DNA from: Spirogloea muscicola
Lineage: Eukaryota; Streptophyta; Zygnematophyceae; Spirogloeales; Spirogloeaceae
NCBI GenBank assembly: GCA_009602725.1
Contig: WELB01000015.1
Coordinates: 562,754 to 584,846, forward strand
Direction: 5' to 3'
DNA length: 22,093 bases
The notes under the pieces were generated by a model. That model was not told the origin of the DNA, made no database searches, and was given only the letters and a program-made list of their open reading frames with translations. A program made the position numbers and the translations under genes. Position 1 is the stretch's first letter. Each line of letters starts with the position of its first letter. Below are positions 9,217-18,245 of this stretch, one piece after another.

Positions 9217-10841
9217 GGGGGCAAGGAGAACAGGTACGTGAAAGTGCTGACTAGTCTGCTCTGGTCCTATAGTAAACACCACACTTACAGAGGGGTAGAA
9301 TGGCCAGTCTTCACCTGTCCTTGTCCTCAGGAAGTAAAGCTTCGTGTGAAAGGTCAGCCGGTAGGTCCCGGGCTGCACAGTGCGGGACGCCTCCAGTAGT
9401 GGACCTGAGCGCCCATCTTGATCCGTCCTAGATGAGCCCACAGGCAACCAGGCGGCTGTGCTGCTGCCATTGCCCGCTGAATCATCCTCCCTGTCTAGGT
9501 CCACCCTCACCCCGGCTGCCGGTGCTCCAAGGGACACATCTAGAACGTGCGTCGTGATTGGGGGTCGCAGCGATTCTTGAGGGCGCCCTGCAACAGGCTG
9601 AGCCGCGGGCGTGCACGCAGACGAGGGCGTTGGTGTCCCCATGGCAGCCACTGAGCTCAAGTGAGCATGCACTTGACCCATCCTCCGCTCTGCAGCCGGG
9701 CCCTCTGTCCATGAGTAGGGCGACAAAGCCTCAGGAATGCAGGCATAGTGCGTGCATCTCACAAACTAGTCGTATGCTGATGTGCGCATGTGCATTGACC
9801 TTTCTCGTGAGCTCTCATGAAGATGAATCGAGAACACACTCAATCACACCCCGCCACTAAAGGAGTTGGTCAGTTACTCATTGACCGCAGGGAAGGTCAT
9901 GTTCACCTGCTGCCCTTGTCTGAGTTGGGTGCTGGTCAGCAACTAGCTCATCCAGAAGCTTTACAAGGCGGAGCTCGGTGATTTGCTGCTGCTCTCGTGC
10001 AGCGACAGCAAGCTCGGCGTGTGGGGGGCTTTCATATCTCACCTGCATGCCTGCCAAGCTCCGTCAGGATCAGAGGAGCAAACGATCAAAGTTGCCCCAA
10101 ATAAATAAGCATGGGGAGAGGCAGTTGGCTAGCTAGCCACATCGCGTCGTACTCAAAGACTTGCCAGACTGAGGTGCAGTGATGACGGCTGAGTGCAAGA
10201 GGCCCACATATGGGCCAACAGGTCCAAGCAGGACAGCACAAAACAAGACAGGATAGGCAGAAGGAGTAACAGATTGACGTGCTTTGAAGCGAGACGCGAG
10301 TGTTTGGGGGGAACGAGACATTGACCTTGAGTGCAGCAAGCACCTCGGAGCTGCTTTTGCCGGACGCGCGGATGAGGAAGACGTGGCCAAACTTGTCCTC
10401 ATACATCTTGTTCCACATTGCCAACTCCTGCCATGGGACGTGCAAGAATTTGTCGATGATACAACCGTCCTGCCAGGCTATGCCGACCCCCGCACAACTA
10501 TGGCAGGCAGGCATTGGGCTCCTGGCTCAGTGCTGCCAGGGAGGTGGTGTGCGGTGACAAGCAGCGCACAACCTGCAGCAGGGAGGGGTCGGCGGCTGTC
10601 AGCGCCGCCTGCTGCTCTCCTTCCGACAGCCTGCGCCACGGCCGCAAGGTTAAGTTGACGGGCTCTAACCAGCCCATGCTTCTCGACGGCAGTGCCCGGC
10701 AGTGGCGCAGGCGCGGCGACGGGTCAGCACTGTGGCGCAGGCGACGCACTCGGCCGTGGCGGCGTGGGTCTGCCTGACGCTGGACGTGTCGCCGATCCGC
10801 GGGTGGCCCGCAAAGGCCTGCAGCCAGCCGGCGACGTCCAC
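9187..10841 (-). CDS. Bifunctional allantoin synthase: OHCU decarboxylase + 5-hydroxyisourate hydrolase (5' incomplete)
   Basis: Converts 5-hydroxyisourate (from urate oxidase) through OHCU to S-allantoin, normally in peroxisomes. Exons in coding order: one starting at 10841 (end unresolved, near 10780-10700), 10630-10573, 10427-10326, 10042-9907, 9650-9187. The last four join in phase. The decarboxylase half shows VDVAGWLQAFAGHPRIGD (catalytic His in HPRIG), LSEGEQQAAL, YEDKFGHVFLIRASGKS and EQQQITELRL. The hydrolase (transthyretin-like) half shows PPITTHVLD, TYRLTFHTKLYF, HFHVPVLLAP and the diagnostic C-terminal YRGS. Domain order matches plant fusion proteins. The N terminus and first exon(s) are missing in GGC-rich sequence and the N gap. 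No PTS1 is present; the linker holds RLVKLLDEL, one residue off a PTS2 consensus. It diverges from PSMG4 across the gap. Confidence 0.93.
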
Positions 10842-10893
10842 CTGCGGGCGAGGCGAGGCGAGCTGAGCCAGGCGCCCGAGAGGGCCGCAGCGC

Positions 10894-10902
<9 letters not shown>

Positions 10903-10927
<25 letters not shown>

Positions 10928-11310
10928 GCGGNNNNNNNNNNNNNNNNNNNNNNNNNNNNNNNNNNNNNNNNNNNNNNNNNNNNNNNNNNNNNNNNNNNNN
11001 NNNNNNNNNNNNNNNNNNNNNNNNNNNNNNNNNNNNNNNNNNNNNNNNNNNNNNNNNNNNNNNNNNNNNNNNNNNNNNNNNNNNNNNNNNNNNNNNNNNN
11101 NNNNNNNNNNNNNNNNNNNNNNNNNNNNNNNNNNNNNNNNNNNNNNNNNNNNNNNNNNNNNNNNNNNNNNNNNNNNNNNNNNNNNNNNNNNNNNNNNNNN
11201 NNNNNNNNNNNNNNNNNNNNNNNNNNNNNNNNNNNNNNNNNNNNNNNNNNNNNNNNNNNNNNNNNNNNNNNNNNNNNNNNNNNNNNGCCGCCGCCGCAGC
11301 CGGCGGCGTT
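10903..11310. repeat. GGC/GCC trinucleotide repeat flanking the gap
   Basis: Uninterrupted or nearly uninterrupted GGC units on the left edge and GCC units on the right edge of the N gap. Frames through this region read as poly-Ala, poly-Arg or poly-Gly and should not be trusted as protein. Confidence 0.85.
10932..11286. other. Assembly gap (355 N)
   Basis: A run of undetermined bases flanked by GGC/GCC repeats (10903-10931 and 11287-11310). It should contain the shared divergent promoter and the first codons of allantoin synthase (minus) and PSMG4 (plus). Its true length is unknown. Confidence 0.95.
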
Positions 11311-12457
11311 GCGCCGCGAGCGCCAGGCGAGGGGTCGGGGATCCCCGTGTCCGGTGCGAGGCTCGCGCCGCGGTGCGCCAGCGCGGAGCTCGACGACGGC
11401 GCCGCCGTGCACTGCCAGATCCTGCCCCTCTCCCAGCAGGTGCGCGAGCACCGCTACCGCTGCAGTCGCCCATCTCCTCGTCTCATCTCCTCGCCTCTCT
11501 CCGGCTTGGAGCCGACGCCGTGGCTTGCATGGTGCCCCTGGCCGCGCAGCTCTACATCTGGCTCGGCGTCAACGCCGCGGCGATGGGCCAGCTGTACGCT
11601 GCCGTCTGCACGCCCTTTGTGAGTCGCTCCTGCCTCGCACAGAACGAATGTCTGCAGCTCACTGACACCCCATCCCCGTCACCGCCTCCTGTCACGGCTC
11701 TCCTCCTAGCCCCCTCTCGTCCTCGCCATCAGCCCGCTGACTTGAAAGAGGACTGCTCCTGCTTCTCCACGAGTACCTAGCCGAGCGCAGCTTTCGTGTC
11801 ACTTTGCTTGGCCAGGACAAGCTCCCCAGCCTGTCGGTCTTGATGGGCTCCAGCTCAGACAGCCCTGGAGCTGCCATTGCCAGGCGACTCGGTAACTCCA
11901 CTGCGCGTCTCTTGATTCTCCTGGGCATTGTCGATCTTGCCTGTGCAAGTAGGTAGGAAAGGGCGACCAATTGTTTGCAGCTTCGTCAGGAGCAAGAAGG
12001 GTGCTGCATCTTGTCCTGCCTGTCTGGCTTGTCAGTCAGAAGTTGTTGACACTCTTGCAGCCGTTTCTTCCAGCCATGAAGACTGGACACAGCATCGTCC
12101 TGTCATGTAATATCCCCTCAAACTCGCCTCTACTCGAGGTATGCTCCATCTGTCAAACACTGGATCTCCTCTGATTTCCACCTTCGCGATTTCCCGTTGA
12201 GGCAGATGCTGTTACAGCTTGTGGACCGTAAAAGTCAGCTGGCACTTTCACCACATCAGATTCTTTAGGTATCACATGAACGGCAGTCCGCGCCCTTGCC
12301 CAGCGCTGCTGCCAGCTGCTACTGCTCGAGCCTGAGTGTGTTGTCACCACTGCCATGACTTTGCCAGGCCCAGGCCGAGAGACTCGTGTTGCAAGAGCTC
12401 AAGAGCATGGGGATACTCACCAAGACGTCTAGCAGCAGTGCAGATAAAGGCCTCTGA
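11287..12457 (+). CDS. PSMG4: Proteasome assembly chaperone 4 homologue (5'-partial at gap)
   Basis: Small chaperone that pairs with PAC3 to assemble the 20S proteasome alpha ring. Exons: open from the gap to 11439, then 11550-11618, 11816-11891, 12074-12138, 12368-12457 (stop 12455-12457); all phases agree. Family-like segments in order: VHCQILPLSQQ, LYIWLGVNAAAMGQLYAAV, LSVLMGSSSDS, AAIARRLAMKTG, IVLSCNIPSNSPLLEAQAER and LVLQELKSMGI. After LKSMGI only a short polar tail follows, as expected for the family. The start codon must lie in the N gap or in an unseen upstream exon; the first visible 30 or so residues are GC-rich and unconserved. GC content falls sharply from exon 1 to exon 5. The stop is only 74 bp from the stop of the opposing RimP-like gene. 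It was recognised from the spliced product; single exons are too short to reveal it. Confidence 0.87.
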
Positions 12458-12531
12458 CCACGCACAGCAACCTGACCAGACTCAGACACCACAGTGCTCC
12501 CACCCCCTTGTTGCTGGCCAGCGGCACGAGT

Positions 12532-14883
12532 TCAGATCTCGAGGTACAGTCTGACCAGCTTCAGGTCAGCATACTCAAGGCTTACTCGTCTCTCCTTCTG
12601 CTTCTTGGTCAGCCCCCGGCCCTTGCCAGCTTTCTCCCTGTTCACCCTGACATCGGCCAGCCTGAAAACAGCGGTTTCGCTTGCCTCATCCAGGTCTACA
12701 AGATCCAGTATCTCTTCCTTGTCCGCGCTGGTTCCCGTCCCCCCTTCAGGAGCTTCAGTGTACCAGACGTACATTGGTAGCCCCATGAAGCGCAAGAGAT
12801 CTTGGGGAACTCTCACCACCCTCTCCGCTCCTGGTGACGAGACCTACCCGGACAAGGATAAGACCAAAGGAACACACATAGTGATGAGAGCCGGAGTCAA
12901 AGTGAAGGGCCTGCATTCCCACTTGAGGCTCCTTGCAGCCTGGGGCATGCAACGTGGGACGAGGGACGTGGGACGTGACAGACTGTTGCTACACTACTCT
13001 TCCAGTACATGAGTATATGGCATCAAATCACAAGATACGTTAAAAAACAATATATCTGACAAAAGGAGGCGATCTGTAAGGAAGGCTATCACACCTCAAG
13101 GGCGTAGTCGTCTGGGATTTCAGATGCCTGGTCAAGCCGCCCTTCAAAGTCTCTCGAAAAGCTCTCAATCTCTTCAAGAGTAGGTGAACCGTACCTGCAA
13201 AATCGCCGAGGCACACAGCCCCTTGGGTGAACACAGAGATGCCACTTTGTGCTGGCTGAGATGCTTTCTGCGGTGCAAGCGCTAGTGGGCCAAGTTCTGG
13301 TCAACCCATCAGCATCCTTCACATTTGCCACAGATCAGGTAGACATGCTTTGTGTCACTGCAAGAGCGTCTGCAGCAGTTCCTACTTCAGCTGCTCCAAT
13401 GGCCACAATCCCAGCTCTGTAAAGCACACCAAACCAATGAGTAGGCGTTCATGGTCACCACTCACTCGTCTGAGAGTTTGTCCAAGCGAGCTCGGATGAC
13501 CTTTGACTCTGGGATCACGCGGAAGGCGAACAGAGATAAGTCACTCTTATACTTGGGTAGGCCCAGCACCTCCTGCGCCAGAAGCAGCGCAGTCTTGGCC
13601 CACGCAGCATCTCCTAGGACAAAGCCTCCTCCATCACCCCCATCTCCAGCCTGCAGACATACAGATTCTTATGATCACTCCGCTTCGCCAAGCGCACACA
13701 ACTGCAACTCACACGGGGCTGCGTCAGCAAGCTGAACAGCTCTGCAGTTGGAACTCTTTGATGACTCACGGCATAATGCCCCTGCTCTAGCTGCTGCATC
13801 TCCAGGGTTCAGAGAGCGCTCTGAGGAAGTAAGTGCAGCTGCCAGGATGTCTAAGCCGTACCTGAGCCTCAACCTCATCCTCAAAGTCCTCCCAGATGTC
13901 CTCACTGCTCTCAGCCATGCGGGTTTCCAGTTCCTCTGCCAGATCATCCTCAAATTCTTGCTCTGCATGCAGTGTCACATGCAGCAATGCGATTGAAGAC
14001 CTGCCACTGGAGGAGCTAGAGGCATACCAACTCACAAGCCTGGCTGAGCAGCCCTACAACCGACTATGACCTTCTCTTACACCCTGGCAATTACTCCTTG
14101 ACCATTCACCCTTCTAACATCGAGCCACAAGCCTTGACAGTGGGCCAGCATCCTGCTCAGCAGAAAGTGGTGCGCAGCTGCTCACCATGCTCGCAAAGCT
14201 CTCCGGCAACATCGTCGTGGTCATCACTGCCGCTGATGGCATACCTCTCCCCCACATCGTCTTCGTCCTCCACCTCCTCGTCCTCGCCCGCCAAGGCAAC
14301 AGCCTCCCTGCCCCTCTCGCCAGCCCCGCCCTCCCAGCTCTTTGCCTGCGGCACACGCTTGGCTTCGTCTCGATCCTTGCTCTTGGCCAAGCAGGGCCTC
14401 TCGGACGACTTTTGCCTGCACCAGAAGGCTCCAGCGGGCTGGTGCCCCTCCCCTACGCTCCAAGAAGCTGGAGCAGAGCTCGTGGCCAGTCGCAGGTGGG
14501 ACTGACAGGCAGCGGAGTGCGAGCAAGGTGTCGCAAACGCCCGCCGAGGACACCGCCCGCCCAGCCTGTGGAGAGAGCACGAGGACGGTGTTACAGAGAG
14601 CGAGGCTCAGTGCGCTTGGCGCAAGCTTGAGACACTCGGCGCCGCTTCGTGGTCGCAGTGCGCATCATGGACTTTGAGGACGTGCTTCATGTCCAAAGCC
14701 AAGCCTGCACTCAATGCAGCGCAGAGCCGCATCGACGAGCCGTGGTTGTGACGCCTGTGGACGTGCTGCGCAAGCTCGGCAGCGGCGTGTGGTGTCCGAG
14801 CGGCGGAGGCCGCGGAGCTGAAGCTGCCGGGTGAGCTGAACCTCACCCCGGCCCGAACGAGGGCCGCACCGAGCCGGGCAGCA

Positions 14884-14920
<37 letters not shown>

Positions 14921-14955
14921 NAGCGGCGCTGGGGGCCGCTGCCGTGCAGCAGCAT
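12532..14955 (-). CDS. RimP-like ribosome maturation factor, probably organelle-targeted
   Basis: RimP assists 30S small-subunit maturation in bacteria and plastids. Secure exons, coding order: about 14570-14186, 13962-13862, 13650-13466, 13194-13095, 12843-12532 (stop); every junction is in phase. The key evidence is the junction 13095/12843, which creates IPDDYALE|VSSPGAERVV, the RimP LEVSSPG signature at the end of the N-terminal domain. The C-terminal SH3-like domain follows (LLRFMGLPMYVWY ... LEYADLKLVRLYLEI). Ahead of the domain is a long acidic stretch (EDEEVEDEDD, EEFEDD-like runs, SSEDIWEDFEDEVEAQ), unusual for bacterial RimP. Exon 1 is tentative (about 14955-14847): ATG in a strong GCCGCC context, MLLHGSGPQR, then an Ala/Arg tract of uncertain frame because of the N at 14921, then a GTGAGG donor. 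This would make a plausible transit peptide. The exon from about 14570 has no in-frame ATG, supporting an upstream first exon. Confidence 0.82.
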
Positions 14956-15026
14956 GGCGGCGGGGGCTCGGCGGAGGGCGGCGCGCAGCGCCACGGAGGC
15001 GGCGGCGGCGGCGGCGGCGGCGGCGG
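14884..15026. repeat. Two GGC trinucleotide tracts at the RimP-like gene start
   Basis: Tracts at 14884-14920 (interrupted by an N at 14921) and 14998-15026. The first lies within the proposed first exon, where it would encode Ala or Arg runs in the organelle-targeting region. The second is just upstream of the proposed ATG. Length is uncertain, so the reading frame of exon 1 cannot be fixed. Confidence 0.85.
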
Positions 15027-15162
15027 CTGCGGCGTAGCTCTGGCGCCAGGTCGGGAGTGTTCCTCCTGCACCACCTGACCCCTAACTCTCCTCAGCCCCA
15101 AAAGCCCCTGCTGGTGCCCTTCGCACCCGAGCCAGTGCGCACAATCGCACGACCGAGAGCCC

Positions 15163-15184
15163 TCCCTGCCTGCCTGCCTGCCTC
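15163..15184. repeat. CCTG tetranucleotide microsatellite
   Basis: Short run of CTGC/CCTG units (CCTGCCTGCCTGCCTG) upstream of the RimP-like gene and just before the long repeat copy R4. Confidence 0.7.
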
Positions 15185-15216
15185 TGGCTCTGTCCAGGGG
15201 ACCCACTTCCAGGACC

Positions 15217-15392
15217 CTAGCATCTCTGATCTGCGGCTGCTCAGCAGGAATTACTGAGTCAATCCGTAGCTGCTTTGTTTCTTCTTGTGCTTGTTTTTCT
15301 TAGCGCTTCCCTTGGCTCCCTTCTCGTACTTTGTCCATTCTTTTTTGGGCTGGCTGTTCCAGCCCCTATCCTCAATGGGCGAGCTCTTTCTA
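15217..15392 (+). repeat. Dispersed hairpin repeat, copy R4 (long)
   Basis: About 175 bp, nearly collinear with the reverse complement of 5068-5241. It starts CCTAGCATCTCTGATCTGCG and ends in the hairpin GGGCTGG-CTGTT-CCAGCCC plus CCTATCCTCAATGGGCGAGC. A CT-rich stretch (TCTCTCTCTCTC) follows. No flanking target-site duplication could be assigned by eye. Confidence 0.8.
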
Positions 15393-15615
15393 GTCTCTCT
15401 CTCTCAGAAAGCTGGTCGAGCCTAAGCTGGTAGTTCGAGAACTTGTCGATTGCCGTCCGGTATTCGAGCATCAGTTAGCGACCTCTATGTGCTGACTCGT
15501 GGTTACTGAGCGAGTCGGCCTAGCAGCAGGTGACGTACAGTGGTCAATGTGCTTGCCTTTGTACTTGGCCACACATGGCCTCCCCATCTCTTAATACAGA
15601 CGCATTCTCACTTGT
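15393..15615. other. Unassigned non-coding stretch
   Basis: Between two repeat copies. A minus-strand open frame starting near 15471 runs into the repeat copy R4, and only its first 27 or so residues are outside repeat sequence. No domain was recognised. Confidence 0.35.
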
Positions 15616-15672
15616 TCATTCTGTGCTGGGCTGGCTTTCCCAGCCCCTGTCCTCAAAGGGCGAGCCCTTCTT
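15616..15672 (+). repeat. Dispersed hairpin repeat, copy R5 (short)
   Basis: About 55 bp with the family hairpin (GGGCTGGCTTTCCCAGCCC) and end (CTGTCCTCAAAGGGCGAGCC). It is followed by TTGCGGCTGCTCACTAG at about 15690, which resembles the start of the long copies. The units may once have been adjacent. Confidence 0.7.
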
Positions 15673-16079
15673 CTCTCGCTTTTCCCGACTTGCGGCTGCT
15701 CACTAGGCCTCACTGAGTGGCCTCACCAAGTGGCCGTCAGAGAAGCCGCTCGTCTTGCCTAGTGACTGCGCCTTCCTCTTGGGAACACCCTCTGGACCTT
15801 GTCCCCTTGCGGGCTGGCCTTCCACAGCTACTGCCTCCTTGTGCCAGCGCGTTTACTTTCTCGCCCAGAGCGCTGGGTGCGCTTTCTTTCGGGCCTACGG
15901 TCGGCCACGGGTTGCCACAGACAGCAGCAAGTGCCCTGTGTCGCCGCGGCGCACCTTTGAAACGAGGCCAATGCCGTGTGCAGCGATTCCTGAGCCGCTA
16001 CGGAGCTGCTGGCTATTCCAAGCCAACCTCTAACTTACTACAGCTGGAAGTGTTTTATAGCTTGGAAAAAAATACAATT
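15673..16079. other. Unassigned stretch before the copia debris
   Basis: GC-moderate sequence with open frames on the plus strand but no recognised motif and no splice-consistent gene model. It ends in an AT-rich segment (TTGGAAAAAAATACAATTA) directly abutting the first reverse-transcriptase fragment. Confidence 0.35.
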
Positions 16080-16385
16080 ACATGCTGATACTTTGCAAGA
16101 ATAGCAGCGAGATCGATAATATCAAGCAGATTCTTGCCTCGGAGTTTGAGATGTCGGATCTGGGGGAGGTCAAGCAGATATTAGGAATGCATGTTGTACG
16201 AGATCGTCATGCTAAGCTAGTATGGATTGACCAGAGTAATTACATACAATCTGTTCTGGAGAAATTTTCTATGCAGGACTGCAAGCCGGTGTCTACACCG
16301 TTGGACGCAGGAGTTCGATTGACTAAGGCTGACTGTCCGCAGACGGAGAAAGCACAGCAGGATATGATATCCATTCCATCCAAGC
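16080..16385 (+). mobile_element. Ty1/copia reverse-transcriptase fragment, copy 1
   Basis: An internal slice of a copia-type RVT_2 domain (motifs SDLGEVKQILGM, WIDQSNYIQSVLEKFS, PVSTPLDAGVRL). It starts immediately after the catalytic YVDD position, so the active site is absent. The sequence is closely similar to the minus-strand copy at 17331-17976. It is cut off abruptly at about 16385, where unrelated gag sequence begins. It is a dead fragment. No LTR or primer-binding site was found. Confidence 0.9.
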
Positions 16386-17332
16386 AACAGTCGTCCAGCC
16401 AGCTCTTTCACTCAGGAAAAGACCAAAGGTATGTTTTGCTTCTATTGTAAAGAGAAAGGACATATCATTCGTGACTGCATAAAAAGAAAGAATGCGGAGA
16501 GGAGACGAGCACAACAAACGTCTCAATACAAATGTAGTACGTCTCAATCTTATCGTGCTTTTATGACCTTGGGGCATACGAATGTCATGAAAGAGTCTTG
16601 GTATATGGATACAGGGGCAACAACTCATATGTGCAATAGTATGTCCTCTTTTACGTCTCTGATGTGCATGTTGAGAGTGTCATCTTTGGGAATGGTACAA
16701 CATTCAAAGTGCTTGGTAAGGGCACAGTCATGATGTCGATGAACGTGGAGCAGGGAAGCGTGCCCTGCGAGCTTCATCATGTATTGTATGTGCCTGACCT
16801 TATTTCTAATCTGTTCTTGGTCTCCCGCATATTGAAGGGTCTACCTGATAGGTATTATGGTAAGCTGAATGATACAGGAATGACCATTTTCTCATCAGAT
16901 AATGAGATGATTGTTAGGTCAGTATTTGAGGGTGATCTATTTCGTTTATTATTGTGCAAGGTCATGACTACAAGTGGATCCACTGTTTCAAACACATGTT
17001 TTATGACTAACACTACTAATGGTGTTAGTTCTACAGTCTGGCATGACAGATTGGGGCACATCAACCACACCTACTTGAAGGAAATGGAGAAGGAGCACAT
17101 GGTTGATGGTAAATACTGATCATCATGATGATGTCTGTGGAGGATGTGCATTGGGAAAGATGCATCGGCTGCCCTTCTCAGCATCCTCTTCTCGATCTAC
17201 TGATATTTTGGAACCAGTTCACAGTGACATCAGTGGACCTATGCAGGTGACTTCATTTAGTGGTTGCAGATATTTTTAAACTTGTATTGATGATTTTTCA
17301 CGATATGTCTCATGCTTCTTCCTCTCAAATAC
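16386..17332 (+). mobile_element. Ty1/copia Gag-protease-integrase fragment, frameshifted
   Basis: Order of motifs: a CCHC zinc knuckle of Gag (CFYCKEKGHIIRDC, about 16433-16475), aspartic protease active site (WYMDTGATTHM), GAG-pre-integrase HHCC region (WHDRLGHIN, CGGCALGKMH), and the start of the integrase core (EPVHSDISGPM, IDDFSRYVSCFF). It is inactivated: a frame change near 16660, another near 17115, and a stop codon (TAA) near 17278 inside the integrase core. It breaks off at about 17332, where minus-strand reverse-transcriptase sequence begins. Gag sequence before the zinc knuckle is missing. Confidence 0.9.
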
Positions 17333-17976
17333 CTCATGATATGTTTCACTGCCACCCAGTGAGGCTGACCAGGGTTAGACATGAACTGACTGACTTGACT
17401 AACAGCCGCCGCAATATCAGGACGAGTTCCTACCATGATATACATAAGGCTCCCGACTGCCTGCTTGTATGGAACGGATATCATATCCTGCTGTGCTTTC
17501 TCCGTCTGCGGACAGTCAGCCTTAGTCAATCGAACTCCTGCGTCCAACGGTGTAGACACCGGCTTGCAGTCCTGCATAGAAAACTTCTCCAGAACAGATT
17601 GTATGTAATTACTCTGGTCAATCCATACTAGCTTAGCATGACGAACTCGTACAACATGCATTCCTAATATCTGCTTGACCTCCCCCAGATCCGACATCTC
17701 AAACTCTGAGGCAAGAATCTGCTTGACATTATCGATCTCGCTGCTATTCTGGCAAAGTATCAGCATGTCATCAACATATAGGGCCAGAATAAGCCTCTCA
17801 ATACCTGACCCTCTTACATATATGGTATGTTCAGAATGACATCCGCAGAATCCATTCTGCAGCAAATATTTGTCAATGCGCTGGTACCACGCCCTCGGCG
17901 CCTGCTTGAGACCATATAAGGACTTCTGCAATCTGCAAACAAGGTTTTCCTGTCCCTGTACAGCTTCCCCCTCTGG
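17333..17976 (-). mobile_element. Ty1/copia reverse transcriptase/RNase H-side fragment, copy 2
   Basis: Minus-strand open frame with the classical copia motifs ENLVCRLQKSLYGLKQ, APRAWYQ, the catalytic ALYVDDMLIL, SDLGEVKQILGM, and the post-RT block VGSLMYIMVGTRPDI through VKHIMRYLRG. The catalytic Asp pair is intact, but both ends are broken: no integrase upstream in the same strand, and no complete RNase H downstream. Left breakpoint is about 17333, right about 17976. The open frame runs on past 17976 only by reading the antisense of copy 3. Confidence 0.9.
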
Positions 17977-18240
17977 TTGCAGATTGCAGAAATCCTTATA
18001 TGGTCTCAAGCAGGCGCCGAGGGCGTGGTACCAGCGCATTGCAAATATTTGCTGCAGAATGGATTCTGCAGATGTCATTCTGAACATACCATATATGTAA
18101 GAGGGTCAGGTATTGAGAGGCTTACTCTGGCCCTATATGTTGATGACATGCTGATACTTTGCAAGAATAGCAGCGAGATCGATAATGTCAAGCAGATTCT
18201 TGCCTCAGAGTTTAAGATGTCGGATCTGGGGGAGGTCAAG
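17674..18240. repeat. Large copia palindrome (265-bp arms, 38-bp spacer)
   Basis: Left arm 17674-17938, spacer 17939-17976, right arm 17977-18240. The arms are near-perfect reverse complements with only scattered mismatches. For example, GGTACCACGCCCTCGGCGCC on the left is matched by GGCGCCGAGGGCGTGGTACC on the right. Both arms encode the same part of the reverse transcriptase, on opposite strands. Confidence 0.93.
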
Positions 18241-18245
18241 AAGGT
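17977..18245 (+). mobile_element. Ty1/copia reverse-transcriptase fragment, copy 3
   Basis: Plus-strand RVT_2 slice (SLYGLKQ-like region with a frame change, ALYVDDMLILCKNSS, SDLGEVKK). It forms the right arm of the palindrome and stops at a TAG at 18256-18258. It is truncated at both ends relative to copy 2 and non-functional. Confidence 0.88.

Noticed and set aside
10498-11780. Long open frames on both strands through the N gap
   Set aside because: They exist only because Ns give no stops and GGC repeats read as Ala/Arg/Gly.
15259-15471. Minus-strand frame of 70 codons near repeat R4
   Set aside because: Most of it is repeat sequence; the first 27 or so residues show no domain I can name. 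A retroelement remnant is possible but unsupported.
17257-18087. Treating the 276-codon minus-strand frame as one intact RT protein
   Set aside because: Its first 37 or so residues are the antisense of RT copy 3 and its last 20 are the antisense of integrase; only the middle is real RT.
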